A DNA stretch of 64,000 nt from Lysobacteraceae bacterium P (GCA_005503055.1 SCOX01000007.1:179018-243017), one strand, 5' to 3'; counted from the stretch's first letter, positions 17,395-27,212 are shown. The notes: a model not told the origin generated them from the sequence alone. Made by a program: numbers and translations.

Positions 17395-18225
17395 TCAATA
17401 CACGACCGCGCGGGCCTGCACGAAGGCGTAGAAGAACACCGCGTTGGGGTCGTTCTGCACCTGGTGCAGCTCGCGGCGCATGCCGTCGACGATGTCCTGC
17501 GTGACCTTGCCGGCCGAGAGCAGCTGGTCGGCAGCGGAGAGCAGAAGCTCTTCCCAGAACGCGATCATGGTCTTGCGCCGCGCCGGTTCGCGATTGTCGA
17601 AGTAGAACGTCTTGAGTTCGGTGGCGACATCGCGGAATCCGCCGGCCAGCAACAGGTTGCCCAGCTTCGCGCCGACGAAGGGGTCGCCGCCGCTGTCGTA
17701 CTGGAAATCGTTGAAGGCCATCCAGTAGCGCCACACGTTGGGCGAGTACGGATCGAGCAGGAACGAGGAGTTCATGACCTCGGTGATGTACACGGGCGAT
17801 CCAGGCGCGAGCACGCGCCGCACTTCGTTGAGCACGCGCGAGGGCGAGGGCACGTGCTCGAGTACCCAGCACAGGAATGCGGCGTCGAAGCTGCGCGGCT
17901 CGAAGGGCAGGTTGGTGGCGTCGGCGTGATGCAGCTCGTAACGATCCTTGAGCCACGGCATCGCCCCCAGATTCGCGCGTGCCGCGCCGATCTGCGCCTC
18001 GTTGAGGTCCACGCACGTCACCTGCAGGTCGGGGAATCGCCGCAGCAGGATCTCCGTCTGCGCGCCGACGCCGCTGCCGACCTCGAGCAGCCGCCGCGAG
18101 TTGCTGTAATCGATGTTGTGGAAGATCGTCGACTCGGCCAGCCGGGCCTGTTTCATCAGGCGGGCCTGTTCGGTCGCCGAGAAACCGTGCAGGTAGGGGA
18201 AGTCGGAGCAGGACGAGGAGGACAT
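17395..18225 (-). CDS. Class I SAM-dependent methyltransferase
   Basis: A 276-residue methyltransferase. Motif I is LLEVGSGVGAQTEILL (~46-61), the acidic strand-2 end is VTCVDLNEAQ, and motif IV-like DAAFLCWVLEHVPSP follows at ~130. The FHNIDY segment near the N terminus is shared by a group annotated as class I methyltransferases in Xanthomonadaceae. The start MSSSSCSDFPYLHGFS is preferred over an upstream ATG in an Arg/Pro-rich stretch. Substrate unknown; no biosynthetic neighbour suggests one. Confidence 0.82.
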   Translation of the reverse strand: MSSSSCSDFPYLHGFSATEQARLMKQARLAESTIFHNIDYSNSRRLLEVGSGVGAQTEILLRRFPDLQVTCVDLNEAQIGAARANLGAMPWLKDRYELHHADATNLPFEPRSFDAAFLCWVLEHVPSPSRVLNEVRRVLAPGSPVYITEVMNSSFLLDPYSPNVWRYWMAFNDFQYDSGGDPFVGAKLGNLLLAGGFRDVATELKTFYFDNREPARRKTMIAFWEELLLSAADQLLSAGKVTQDIVDGMRRELHQVQNDPNAVFFYAFVQARAVVY

Positions 18226-18315
18226 GGCGGGACCGGCGGGCGAGCGACGATGCCCGCCATGCTGGCACACGCCGCCGTTACGTCGCGTATGCGCTTGCGC
18301 AATGCAGCGTGCGGC

Positions 18316-19329
18316 TCAGGCGGCAGCGCTGAGCTGCGGCTGGATGCCGGCGATCAGTGCGTCGAAGTAGTCGCGGGTGAGGCTCGTCTGGGCCTGCGCG
18401 GTTTCGGCGCGATTGACGACCGCGCGGAAGGCGGCGTTCTCGGGGCGGTCCTTCGCGTACCAACCCAGGTGCTTGCGCGCGATCCGTACGCCGGACACTT
18501 CGCCGTAGAACTCGTGCAGGTGCGCCAGGTGTCCGAGCAACACGTCGCGCACCTGCGCCAGCGTGGGCGGCGGCAGCGTTTCGCCGTGTTCCAGGTAATG
18601 CGCGATCTCGCGGAAGATCCACGGCCGACCCTGCGCGGCACGGCCGACGAGCACCGCGTCGCAACCGGTGTACGCAAGCACCTGCGCGGCCTTGAGCGGC
18701 GAATCGATGTCGCCATTGGCGAACACCGGGATCGACAGGGCGGCCTTAACTTCGGCGATGGTGTCGTACTCGGCCACGCCGGCGTACTGCTGATCGCGCG
18801 TGCGGCCGTGCACGGCGAGCGCGGCGATGCCCGCGCTCTCGGCGATCCGCGCGATCGTCAGCGCATTGCGCTGGTCGGCGGCCCAGCCGGTGCGGATCTT
18901 CAGCGTCACCGGCACGTCGGCCGCGCGCACGACCGCGTCTAGGATGCGTGCGACCAGTTCCGGCTCGCGCATCAACGCCGACCCCGCCCAGGCGTTGCAC
19001 ACCTTCTTGGCCGGGCAGCCCATGTTGATGTCGATGATCTGCGCGCCGTGATCGACGTTGTAGCGCGCCGCGTCGGCCATCACCTCGGGCACCGTGCCGG
19101 CGATCTGCACGCTGATCGGCGCCGGTTCGCCATCGTGGTCCATGCGATGGCGCGACTTGGCGGTCTTCCAGAAGCGCGGGTCGGAGGTCGTCATTTCCGA
19201 CACGCACAAGCCGGCGCCGAGCTGTTTGCACAGCGTGCGGAACGGTTTGTCGGTGACGCCCGCCATCGGCGCCAGCACGACGCGAGGCGCGATGTCGTAG
19301 GGGCCGATGCGGAAGGGAGGGGCGGACAT
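18316..19329 (-). CDS. dusB: tRNA-dihydrouridine synthase B
   Basis: A 337-residue FMN-dependent TIM-barrel enzyme reducing uridines in tRNA. RIGPYDIAPRVVLAPMAGVTD at the N terminus (split here as GPYDI and APMAGVTDKPFR) is the DusB-type opening. The catalytic Cys is in NMGCPAKKVCNAWAGSAL, HGRTRDQ and FANGDIDS follow. In enterics dusB is followed by fis; here the downstream neighbour is a methyltransferase and no fis is seen. It is convergent with nothing and shares the minus strand with the PepSY gene 36 bp upstream. Confidence 0.93.
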   Translation of the reverse strand: MSAPPFRIGPYDIAPRVVLAPMAGVTDKPFRTLCKQLGAGLCVSEMTTSDPRFWKTAKSRHRMDHDGEPAPISVQIAGTVPEVMADAARYNVDHGAQIIDINMGCPAKKVCNAWAGSALMREPELVARILDAVVRAADVPVTLKIRTGWAADQRNALTIARIAESAGIAALAVHGRTRDQQYAGVAEYDTIAEVKAALSIPVFANGDIDSPLKAAQVLAYTGCDAVLVGRAAQGRPWIFREIAHYLEHGETLPPPTLAQVRDVLLGHLAHLHEFYGEVSGVRIARKHLGWYAKDRPENAAFRAVVNRAETAQAQTSLTRDYFDALIAGIQPQLSAAA

Positions 19330-19365
19330 ACCGCGATTGTACCCGTCGCCCCCGGGGCGAGCCCG

Positions 19366-20454
19366 TCAGCGCTTCCCGCGGCGACGGCGCCAGAACAGGA
19401 AGCCGGTAACCAGCAGGAACATCGGCAGCAGGCCGATGAACGCGGTGGCCCACTTCATCACGGCTCCACCGACGGCGCCGACATGCAGCGGATAGAACGC
19501 CTGGCTCATGCGCATGCCGAGCTTGTGCCTGGTCGCGTCGAACGACTGTACGACGCGACCGTCGCGCGACAGCGACACCGTGCTGCGACCGACCGGATGC
19601 CATTCGCCGTTCGCCTGCGCGCGGAAGGACACCACGCCTTCGTCGGGATCGGGCACCGAGACGCGCGCGAGACGCGCATCGGGAAGCGCTATGCGCGCCT
19701 GCGCGATCGCCTTCGTCCAGTCGATCGGCGCGGAGCTGGCGGACAGCTCGGGCTCCTTCACGTTCTTGCCGCCGAACGTGGCGACGAGCACCTTCTGGAA
19801 CGCCTTCGAATACACCATGCCAACGCCTGTCACCGTCGCCAGCAACAGCAGCGGCAGCAGGATCACGCCACTGCCGCGATGCCAGGTCAGCCAGCGCCGC
19901 ACCGGCGGACCGGCGTGCATTTTCAGTTGCGCGAGATAGCGTCCATTGCGTGGCCACCACAGATAGAGGCCGACCAGGATCATCGCCAGCGAAACCAGGC
20001 CGATGATGCCCCATACCTCGCGACCGGTCTTGCCACCGAGTAGATCCACGTGCCACTCGTGCAACCACAGCAGCACGTCGTCGTGCTCGCTGCGATAGAG
20101 CAGCAGCGCGCCATCTTCAGGTGCGAAGTAGTGGCGATGCCCGTCCTGGAAATACGCCTGCCACACCGGCAGTTCTTCGCGTGGCAGGTCGAGCGAACGC
20201 ATGCCTTCCGGCGCCCACCGTTCGATGAGGTGCGACAGCACGCGACCGTCGGCGACGGGTTCGTGCTGCGCAAGGTGCGGATGCTGCAGCTTCAGCAGGT
20301 CGACATGGAACACCAGCACCGTGCCGGCGAGCGAGGCCAGCGCGAACACCAGCCCCACCGTCAGCCCCGCCCACAGGTGCAGCCACGACAGCACCGCACG
20401 CACGCGCCGTTTCGGTGGTGCGTGGGTGGCAGGGCGGGCGACGGCGGTGTCCAT
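19366..20454 (-). CDS. PepSY-associated TM protein (siderophore-utilisation type)
   Basis: A 362-residue inner-membrane protein of the PiuB/PepSY-TM family. Four TM helices are visible: LHLWAGLTVGLVFALASLAG (~24-45), VWGIIGLVSLAMILVGLYLWW (~145-166), GVILLPLLLLATVTGVG and a C-terminal WATAFIGLLPMFLLVTGFLFW. WLHEWHVDLLG and HLWAG carry His residues that may bind heme or metal, as in ferric-siderophore reductases of this family. It starts 9 bases after the stop of the upstream TonB receptor, so the pair forms one iron-uptake operon. Confidence 0.85.
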   Translation of the reverse strand: MDTAVARPATHAPPKRRVRAVLSWLHLWAGLTVGLVFALASLAGTVLVFHVDLLKLQHPHLAQHEPVADGRVLSHLIERWAPEGMRSLDLPREELPVWQAYFQDGHRHYFAPEDGALLLYRSEHDDVLLWLHEWHVDLLGGKTGREVWGIIGLVSLAMILVGLYLWWPRNGRYLAQLKMHAGPPVRRWLTWHRGSGVILLPLLLLATVTGVGMVYSKAFQKVLVATFGGKNVKEPELSASSAPIDWTKAIAQARIALPDARLARVSVPDPDEGVVSFRAQANGEWHPVGRSTVSLSRDGRVVQSFDATRHKLGMRMSQAFYPLHVGAVGGAVMKWATAFIGLLPMFLLVTGFLFWRRRRGKR

Positions 20455-20463
20455 GGCGGCCGA

Positions 20464-22605
20464 TCAGAACCGATGCGCCCAGCCCACCGTCAGCACGCGG
20501 CCGCGGCCTGCGGTGTAGGTGTCGTTGCGCGGCGTGGTCTGCGAGTAGTAGGTGGTGTACTGCTCGCCGAACAGGTTCTCGATGCCGACGTTGAGCGCCC
20601 CCAGCGGCAGCTGGAAGCGTGCCTGCAGATCGACCGTGGTGTAGCCCTCGAAATCGTCGGGCAGCGTCGTGCCGCGGAAGTCGAAGTCGCGGTCGAAGGA
20701 CTGGCTGGCCTGCAGACGGGTGGAGATCGCCTGCGTCCACGACTGGTCCCAGAACGCAGTCGCGCGGTCGGGGCTGACGTTGATGCCCGGCAGATCGCTG
20801 TCGACGCGATCGTCGCCGTTACTGTCGTAGCGGCCGTCGGTCTGCGCGTACGCCAGGCCGACGCGCGTGGCGTCGGTGAACTGGTAGGCGATGTTGCCTT
20901 CGAAACCGTTGATCTCGGTGCGCTCGCGCACGACGTTGTAGCTCTGCGTGGCGTTGTCGAACGCCAGGCGCGAGCCCAGGTCGGAGTCGGACCAGTACGC
21001 GGCCAGGTGCACGAGCCAACGCCCGTTGTCGTAGTCCAGGCCGATTTCCTGGTTGTCGGCGATGACCGGCTGCAGGTCGACCAGGTTGGCGACGCTCTGG
21101 TTCGGCAAGGTGATCGCGCGCAGCACGCGGCCGATGTCGGCGACGGTGTAGCCCTCCGAGTACGACGCGTACAGCTTCAGCGCATCGGTCGTTTCCCAGA
21201 CGATGCCGACGTTGGGCAGCGTCTCGCTCGTCTCCGGCGAACCGCCGGCGACGAAGTAGCGGCGGCCGTGGACGGCCGGCGTGAGGCGCTGGTCGGGGAT
21301 GGTCAGGTAATCGTCGACCTCCAGCTTGCCGCGCTCGTGGCGCAGGCCGCCGGTCAGCATCACCGAATCGGCGACCCACCATTCCATCTGCACGAACGGC
21401 GAAACCGACTCGTACGAGGTCTCGGGCACCCAGTCCATGCCGGCGCGCACGAGTTCCTGCGAGGTCGTATCGCGCGCCAGGTCCAGACCGACCGTCGCGC
21501 GCAGGCGCAGGCCGAACAGGTCGCCGCGCGACCAGCTGAACTTGCCGCCGAGCTTTTCCGAAAGGTTCTGCGACTGATCGAACCAGTTCGGATCGCGGCC
21601 GTCGCCCCAGAAATCGCCCCAGTAGCTGCCGCCGTACAGCGCTTCGAAATCGACCCAGTACAGCTGCGCCTGGAAGTATCCGCGGGCGAGGGCCTTGTCG
21701 GTGTAGTCCAGCGTCAGTGAGGTGGACCGATTACGCGGGCCCTCGCCTTCGCTGCCGCCGCGCGCGGAGGTCGCGAGCTGGCCGGTGGCGATGTTGCCGT
21801 TGACCGCGTGGTAGTTGCTGTTGCCCTGCAGTTCGTAGCGGTTGGCGCTGAACTGGAGGCGGCGCGTCTCGGACAGGTTCCAGCCGGCCTTGGCGAAGAC
21901 GTTGTAGCTCTCGGCGTCCATCAGGTCGCCCTGCACGTCGTTCACGGCGATGGCGTCGCCGTCGCCGTCGTAGTACAGGCCTTCGCTGGCGAAGGACGCG
22001 CCGCCGACGAAATCGAACGCACCGCTGCGCGTGCCGAACAGGTACGAAGCTCGGTAGCCGGTGCTGTCGCTTTCGTGCGGCAGCGCAGTGCTGGCGGCGA
22101 CGGAGACGTCCTGGAACGTCTGCCCGTCCTGGCGCGGCGCGCGCTTGGTGATGATGTTGATGATGCCGCCCGACGCGCCCAGGCCCTGCAGCGCATTGGC
22201 GCCGTGGATGACCTCGATGCGCTCGATCATCGACGGGTCGATGGTGTGGCCGTCGCGGCCACCATCGCGCAGCGGCGTGGACTGCGGCACGCCGTCGACG
22301 AGGTACAGCGGCTTGCGGCCGCGCAGCGTCTCGCCGCTGTTGGTCAGCTTCTGGCGCGACGGTGCGAAGGAGGGGATCAGGTTGGCCAGCACCTGCGAGA
22401 TGTCCTGCGTCAGCGCGAGCTGCTGCTGCAACTGCGCCTGGTCGATCACGGTGATGGTGTTGGGCAGCGCGGCCTCGGAGTCGGGCATGCGGCTGGTGCT
22501 GGCGGAGACCGTGACGCGGTCGATGTCGGTGGCTTCGTCGGCGTGAACGACCGGTGCGACAAGGGCGGCCAGCAGCGCGCTGGCGAGCAGGTGGGGGCGG
22601 GGCAT
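20464..22605 (-). CDS. TonB-dependent siderophore-type receptor
   Basis: A 713-residue outer-membrane receptor. The signal peptide ends at VVHADE, the TonB-box-like DRVTVSAS follows, then a plug domain (ALPNTITVIDQAQLQ to GGIINIITKRAP, the latter typical of siderophore receptors) and a 22-strand barrel ending VLTVGWAHRF with terminal Phe. The EVIHGANALQGLGASGGI segment is a conserved plug region. Co-operonic with a PepSY reductase-type gene and preceded by a Fur-box candidate, it is most likely a ferric-siderophore receptor. The ligand is not predictable. Confidence 0.9.
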   Translation of the reverse strand: MPRPHLLASALLAALVAPVVHADEATDIDRVTVSASTSRMPDSEAALPNTITVIDQAQLQQQLALTQDISQVLANLIPSFAPSRQKLTNSGETLRGRKPLYLVDGVPQSTPLRDGGRDGHTIDPSMIERIEVIHGANALQGLGASGGIINIITKRAPRQDGQTFQDVSVAASTALPHESDSTGYRASYLFGTRSGAFDFVGGASFASEGLYYDGDGDAIAVNDVQGDLMDAESYNVFAKAGWNLSETRRLQFSANRYELQGNSNYHAVNGNIATGQLATSARGGSEGEGPRNRSTSLTLDYTDKALARGYFQAQLYWVDFEALYGGSYWGDFWGDGRDPNWFDQSQNLSEKLGGKFSWSRGDLFGLRLRATVGLDLARDTTSQELVRAGMDWVPETSYESVSPFVQMEWWVADSVMLTGGLRHERGKLEVDDYLTIPDQRLTPAVHGRRYFVAGGSPETSETLPNVGIVWETTDALKLYASYSEGYTVADIGRVLRAITLPNQSVANLVDLQPVIADNQEIGLDYDNGRWLVHLAAYWSDSDLGSRLAFDNATQSYNVVRERTEINGFEGNIAYQFTDATRVGLAYAQTDGRYDSNGDDRVDSDLPGINVSPDRATAFWDQSWTQAISTRLQASQSFDRDFDFRGTTLPDDFEGYTTVDLQARFQLPLGALNVGIENLFGEQYTTYYSQTTPRNDTYTAGRGRVLTVGWAHRF

Positions 22606-22636
22606 GCGGGGTCCGGACGGCAGGTCAGCCCGTTAT

Positions 22637-22655
22637 GTTAATGCGAAGCATTTGC
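22637..22655. promoter_or_regulatory. Fur-box candidate upstream of the siderophore receptor
   Basis: GTTAATGCGAAGCATTTGC matches the 19-bp Fur consensus at 13 of 19 positions by my count, keeping the AATG...CATT core around the central A. It lies 31 bases upstream of the receptor start. Confidence 0.6.
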
Positions 22656-22716
22656 GTTTGATAGGAGGGGCCGCGCATGCGGACCGATGGCGTACGGTGC
22701 GCCCGGATTTCGCCAC

Positions 22717-23685
22717 TCAACCGAACCGCGCGCGCACCTGTGCGTCGTGCGGCATGGACGCGGCCGCGCCTGGGCGCTCCGTCGACAGCGCGGCAAAGCG
22801 GTTCGCGTAATGCAGGTGATCGGCGAAGGCGGCGTCGGGATGGCGCGCCCATGAGGCCGACAGCGCGCCGTTGAAAGCGTCGCCGGCGCCCGTGGTGTCC
22901 TGCGGCTGCACCTGGGCCGCGGGGACCCGGTAGTGCGCGCGTGCGTCGCCGTGGAGTCGGTCGTGCGCATGCGAGGCGAAACAGCCCGCCGCGCCGAGGG
23001 TCACGACGACGCTGCCGTGCGGAAGCAGGCGCCGGCACAGCGCGTGCAGAGCCGCGTCGTCCAAGGCGGCGAGCGCGGATGGATCCAGGCGCTCGCCGAG
23101 GTGGCGTTCGAGCTGGGCGCAGAATTCGGTTTCGTTCGGCGTGATCACGTCGGCCAGCGCGAGCAGCGATGCCGGGACGAGTGCATCGGCGGGTGCCGGA
23201 TTGAGTACGGTGCGCGCGCCGGCATCTCGGGCCGCGACGAAGGCCGCCTCGATCGCCGCCAGCGGCGATTCCAGCTGGGCAAGCACCACGCGCGCCTGCG
23301 CGATCAGGTCGCGCTGCGCAACGACGAACGCCGCCGACAGGTCGGCATTCGCGCCCGGCCCGATCACGATCGAATTGCGCCCGTCGTGGTCGACGTAGAT
23401 GCCGGCGGTGCCGGTGGGCGCTTCGCTGGCGTGATCACGCAGGTCGAGGCTGTCGGCCGCCGCCAGCGCGCGCGCCAGCTGGCCGCCCAGGTCCTGGCCC
23501 AACGCGCAGACGAAGGTGGTCGCAGCGCCCGCACGCACGGCGGCGGTGGCTTGGTTGAAGCCCTTGCCGCCGGGGCCGGTGTGGTACTGGCCGCTGAGCG
23601 TCTCGCCCGGCCGCGGCAGCGCCGCGACCGTCCATACGTGGTCGACGTTGAACGAACCGACGACGACGACGCGCGCGGCACTCAT
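22717..23685 (-). CDS. rbsK: Ribokinase
   Basis: A 322-residue PfkB-family sugar kinase phosphorylating ribose at the 5-position. VGSFNVDHVW, the GPGGKGFNQA substrate loop (~38-47), LNPAPA and the catalytic signature DTTGAGDAFNG (~265-275, with the base Asp) are all present. Length is near E. coli RbsK (309 aa). The gene starts 4 bases after the nupC stop, so a nucleoside is probably imported, cleaved elsewhere and its ribose phosphorylated here. No ribose ABC transporter or RbsR is nearby. Confidence 0.92.
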   Translation of the reverse strand: MSAARVVVVGSFNVDHVWTVAALPRPGETLSGQYHTGPGGKGFNQATAAVRAGAATTFVCALGQDLGGQLARALAAADSLDLRDHASEAPTGTAGIYVDHDGRNSIVIGPGANADLSAAFVVAQRDLIAQARVVLAQLESPLAAIEAAFVAARDAGARTVLNPAPADALVPASLLALADVITPNETEFCAQLERHLGERLDPSALAALDDAALHALCRRLLPHGSVVVTLGAAGCFASHAHDRLHGDARAHYRVPAAQVQPQDTTGAGDAFNGALSASWARHPDAAFADHLHYANRFAALSTERPGAAASMPHDAQVRARFG

Positions 23686-23689
23686 GCGG

Positions 23690-24988
23690 TCAGCTGCCGA
23701 ACCAGGTCAGCACGCCGGCGATGGTGGCGGTCATGAAGGTGGCGATCGAACCGCCCAGGACCGCGCGCAGGCCGAAGCGGGCGAGGTCCTGGCGACGCTC
23801 CGGTGCGAGCCCGCCGATCCCGCCGATCTGGATTGCGATCGAACTGAAGTTGGCGAAGCCGCACAGCGCATAGGTGGCGATCAGGCGGCCCTGGTCGGTC
23901 AGCGCGACGCCGGCGACCTTGCCGTTGACGATATCGGCCAGCTGCAGGTACGCCACGAACTCGTTGATGACGATCTTCTGGCCGATCAGGCTGCCCACCG
24001 TCGGCGCATCCTGCCACGGCGTGCCGATCACCCACGCCAGCGGCGCCAGAACGTAGCCGAAGATCGTCGCCAGGTCGAAGGGCTTGCCGATCGCGGCGGC
24101 AATGCCGGTGACCTCGCCGAACCACGTCAGCGGCCAGTTGACCAGCGCGATCAGCGCGATGAAGGCCAGCAGCATCGCGCCGATGTTCAGGGCCAGGCGC
24201 AGGCCATCGCCGGCACCGGCGGCGGCGGCGTCGATGACGTTCGCCGTGTTCTTCTCGACTTCCATCTTCACCGTGCCGCGCGTCAGCGGTTCGCCGGTTT
24301 CGGGGACGAGGATCTTGGCGATCACCAGCGTCGCCGGCGCGGCCATGATCGAGGCGGCCAACAGATGCTTGGCGTAGAACGCCTGCTGCTCCGGATCGCC
24401 GCCGCCGAGCATGCCCACGTACGCGGCGAGCACGCCGCCGGCGATGTGCGCCATGCCGCCGATCATCATCGTGATCAGCTCCGACTCGGTCATCTTCGGA
24501 ATGTACGGGCGCACGGTCAGCGGCGCCTCGGTCTGGCCGATGAACACGCTGGCGCAGACGCTGGTGGTTTCCGCGCCCGACACGCGCATAACCTTGGTGA
24601 TCACCCACGCCATGCCGCGCACGACCGCCTGCATCACGCCCAGGTGGTAGAGCACGCCCATCAGCGCGGCGAAGAAGATGATGGTCGGCAACACCTGGAA
24701 GGCGAAGATGAAGCCGTAGGTGTTCACGTCCATCAGGCTGCCGAAGATGAACTTCGAGCCTTCGTTGACGAAGCTGAGCACCTTCACGAAACCATGGCCG
24801 ATGGCGTCGAAGACGTCCTTGCCGCCCGGCACCAGCAGAACCAGCGCGGCGAATGCGACTTGGAGACTGACGCCCGTGACGACGAGCTTCCAGTCGACAC
24901 GACGCTTGTTGTTCGAAGCCAGCCATGCGATGCCGATCAGCACCGCCAGGCCAAACAGGCCAAAGGCCACCCGGGTAATGGCTTCCAC
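23690..24988 (-). CDS. nupC: NupC-type concentrative nucleoside transporter
   Basis: A 432-residue CNT-family symporter. Around nine or ten hydrophobic segments are visible. The diagnostic middle, GAETTSVCASVFIGQTEAPL with LTVRPYIPKMTESEL (given in two pieces), and the later GFANFSSIAIQIGGIGGLAPERR belong to the nucleoside/Na or H site. It is first in an operon with rbsK, 4 bp apart. A 190-bp spacer upstream separates it from the GGDEF gene and should hold the promoter, which was not resolved. Confidence 0.93.
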   Translation of the reverse strand: MEAITRVAFGLFGLAVLIGIAWLASNNKRRVDWKLVVTGVSLQVAFAALVLLVPGGKDVFDAIGHGFVKVLSFVNEGSKFIFGSLMDVNTYGFIFAFQVLPTIIFFAALMGVLYHLGVMQAVVRGMAWVITKVMRVSGAETTSVCASVFIGQTEAPLTVRPYIPKMTESELITMMIGGMAHIAGGVLAAYVGMLGGGDPEQQAFYAKHLLAASIMAAPATLVIAKILVPETGEPLTRGTVKMEVEKNTANVIDAAAAGAGDGLRLALNIGAMLLAFIALIALVNWPLTWFGEVTGIAAAIGKPFDLATIFGYVLAPLAWVIGTPWQDAPTVGSLIGQKIVINEFVAYLQLADIVNGKVAGVALTDQGRLIATYALCGFANFSSIAIQIGGIGGLAPERRQDLARFGLRAVLGGSIATFMTATIAGVLTWFGS

Positions 24989-25180
24989 TCAGTTCTCCCC
25001 ATGCAACCGGCGGCCGGCAGCGAGTCGTTGTCGTTCAGGAATGATGCGGCCCTGAGCCCTCGCGGGGGCGGGTCATGGCTGCGGCGGCGCGTAGTTTACG
25101 ACGCCGCCGGGACGGCGGGCGGTCGCTACCGCAAGAGGGATTAGCCGGCCCGCAGGGTAGGAAAACCGCCTGAGCCGCAA

Positions 25181-26317
25181 TCAGCCGTCGCGCGCGATCA
25201 CCCTGTTCCTACCCTGCAGCTTGGCCTGCTGCAGGCGGCCGTCGGCCCGGCGCAGCAGGCGCGACAAGTCGGAACCTTCGTGCGGGAAGCCCGCCAGGCC
25301 GGCGCTGAAGCTCAGCGCCACGTTGTCGGCGCCGCGTTCGGGCTCGAACGGACGCTCCCCCAAGGCACGTCGGATCGCATCCACCCGCTCCCAAGCCGTG
25401 CCGATCGGCTTGCGCAGCAACAGCACGAATTCCTCGCCGCCGATGCGCACCAGCCATTCGCCCGGTTCGGCCAGTTCGCGCAGCACGGCGACGACATGGC
25501 GCAGGGCCCGGTCGCCGGCGTGGTGACCGTGCGCCTCGTTGATGCGCCGGAAGTGGTCCAGGTCGATCAGCGCCAGGGTCAGGCTGTCGCCATCGTGGCG
25601 CACGCTGTCGAACAGACGAGGCACTCGGTACATGAGCCAGGTGCGGTTGGGCAGCCGGGTCAGGCCGTCCGTGCCGGACATCTCCACCAGCCGCTGCATG
25701 CGATAGACGACCATCGCCGTGATCAGCGTGAAAACCACCAGCAGGAGCGTGCGCTGCACCTGGCTGGCGACGGTGATCGCGCCGTAATCGCTGGAAATCA
25801 GCTGCTCGGGCGAATTCGCCGATGCGAACACCCACAGCACCAGCAGGCCGTACTGGCCGATCGCCAGAGCGCCGGCGAACAACGCGATGCGGCCGTCGCT
25901 GCGTGGCGCGGTCAGCACGATCGCCACCACATAGCCGCACCAGACGGTGAGGTTGTTCACGCCGGCCGGCAGATGATCGGCGGCGAGGATGGCCAGCAGC
26001 ACGGTCGTCGCGGTGACATCGAACGCCGACGAGGCGAACGGCAACCAGCGGAACAGGCGCCGGCGCCGCGCCATCGCCAGCCACAGGTGGGCGAAGATGT
26101 TGATGACGATCGCGCCGACCAGGCCGACCAGCGTGTCCCTCACGCTGCCGCCGGCGAGCGCGTTCGCGACCGGCAAGACCAGCAGCAGCGCCGCGATGAC
26201 CACGCGCAGGCGCGCGACCATCAGCTCGCCGCCGGCACCGATCTCCAGCATGATTTCGTCCGGCCTCGCCAGCAGTGCGGCGACGACATCGCGGACCCTT
26301 CCGCCGGTTCCGAGCAT
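25181..26317 (-). CDS. Membrane-bound GGDEF diguanylate cyclase
   Basis: A 378-residue protein with about six TM helices in residues ~30-205 and a C-terminal GGDEF domain. TDGLTRLPNR opens the cyclase, and the active site is RIGGEEFVLLL. The RxxD inhibitory site expected five residues before GGEEF is absent (EPGE in that region), so feedback by c-di-GMP through the I-site is unlikely. Start 26317 (MLGTGG) is used because GGGGG lies a suitable distance upstream; an earlier ATG at 26344 is possible. Its role would be synthesis of c-di-GMP; the signal is unknown. Confidence 0.85.
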   Translation of the reverse strand: MLGTGGRVRDVVAALLARPDEIMLEIGAGGELMVARLRVVIAALLLVLPVANALAGGSVRDTLVGLVGAIVINIFAHLWLAMARRRRLFRWLPFASSAFDVTATTVLLAILAADHLPAGVNNLTVWCGYVVAIVLTAPRSDGRIALFAGALAIGQYGLLVLWVFASANSPEQLISSDYGAITVASQVQRTLLLVVFTLITAMVVYRMQRLVEMSGTDGLTRLPNRTWLMYRVPRLFDSVRHDGDSLTLALIDLDHFRRINEAHGHHAGDRALRHVVAVLRELAEPGEWLVRIGGEEFVLLLRKPIGTAWERVDAIRRALGERPFEPERGADNVALSFSAGLAGFPHEGSDLSRLLRRADGRLQQAKLQGRNRVIARDG

Positions 26318-26390
26318 TCCATTCCCCCGTGCGCGGACTCCCAAGGAGCCGCGCCGAGCATAGCGCGGCCCGTGGCGCGGGGCAGGCGGG

Positions 26391-26969
26391 TCAGCCGATG
26401 CCGCGCACGGCCGCCCAGGCCGCCAGCGCGAGGAACACCACCGCCGCCGTGTAGCGCGCCGCCTTCAGCGGCAGACGGTCGGCGAGCTTGCTGCCCAGCA
26501 GGACCACCGGCACGTTCGCCAGCAGCATGCCGATGGTGGTGCCGGCCACGACTTCCCACAGCGGCTGGTACTTGGCCGCCAACAACACGGTGGTGACCTG
26601 CGTCTTGTCGCCGATCTCGGCCAGGAAGAACGCGAACGTGGTCGCCACGAACGCGCCGCGGGCCGGCAGCGACTCCGCGCCTTCGTCGAGCTTGTCGGGC
26701 TTGAGCGTCCACAGCGCGACGGCCAGGAAGCTGGTCGCGACCACCCAGCGAAGCACCTCCGGTGTCAGCCACTGCGCCACCAACGTGCCGAACCAGCCGG
26801 CGAGCGCGTGGTTGAGCAGCGTCGCCACCAGAATGCCGGCCACGATCGGCAGCGGCTTGCGGAAGCGCGCGGCGAGCAACAGGGCGAGCAGCTGGGTCTT
26901 GTCGCCGATTTCGGCGAGCGCGACGGTGCCGGTGGAAATGGCGGCCGTCATGAAGGGGAAGTGGTCCAT
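26391..26969 (-). CDS. GDT1/UPF0016-family manganese exporter
   Basis: A 192-residue membrane protein with two copies of the family motif: LAEIGDKTQLLALLLA (~18-33) and LAEIGDKTQVTTVLLA (~114-129), each opening a three-helix half. E-x-G-D-K/R marks the cation site of the TMEM165/GDT1 family, whose bacterial members such as MneA export Mn(II). A yybP-ykoY manganese riboswitch lies directly upstream on the same strand, which independently supports manganese as the substrate. The start has only a weak GGAA site. Confidence 0.9.
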   Translation of the reverse strand: MDHFPFMTAAISTGTVALAEIGDKTQLLALLLAARFRKPLPIVAGILVATLLNHALAGWFGTLVAQWLTPEVLRWVVATSFLAVALWTLKPDKLDEGAESLPARGAFVATTFAFFLAEIGDKTQVTTVLLAAKYQPLWEVVAGTTIGMLLANVPVVLLGSKLADRLPLKAARYTAAVVFLALAAWAAVRGIG

Positions 26970-27054
26970 CGCGAGGTTCCGGGGGTCGGGCTTTCGCGTG
27001 GACGCGAAAGGCAGCCGTCACGCGGCCCGACCCGGCTTTCGCCAGTTGCTCGCA

Positions 27055-27212
27055 TGACGCCTGCCTTCGGTCTTGCCCGTGGTCGCTCGCCGCGCGATGA
27101 AATGCCGGCTGGCTGCCGCTCCTGCGCCATGGCCGGTGGGCCAAGTGTGTTGACGCAGATCCCCGCGGTGTCGGCTGGGCCGGGCCGCGGATGGGCTACT
27201 CCCCGGAGGAGG
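27055..27212 (-). promoter_or_regulatory. yybP-ykoY manganese riboswitch with promoter
   Basis: On the minus strand the leader starts with CCTCCGGGGAGTAGCC and ends with GGGCAAGACCGAAGG. The GGGGAGUAG and GCAAGACC boxes are the conserved parts of the yybP-ykoY aptamer, and GTCAACACAC lies between them. TACAAT (rc of 27223-27228) preceded by GG is a -10 that would start the RNA about 5 bases before the aptamer. Family knowledge: Mn(II) binding turns on efflux genes. The GDT1-type exporter starts ~85 nt downstream. Boundaries are approximate. Confidence 0.72.
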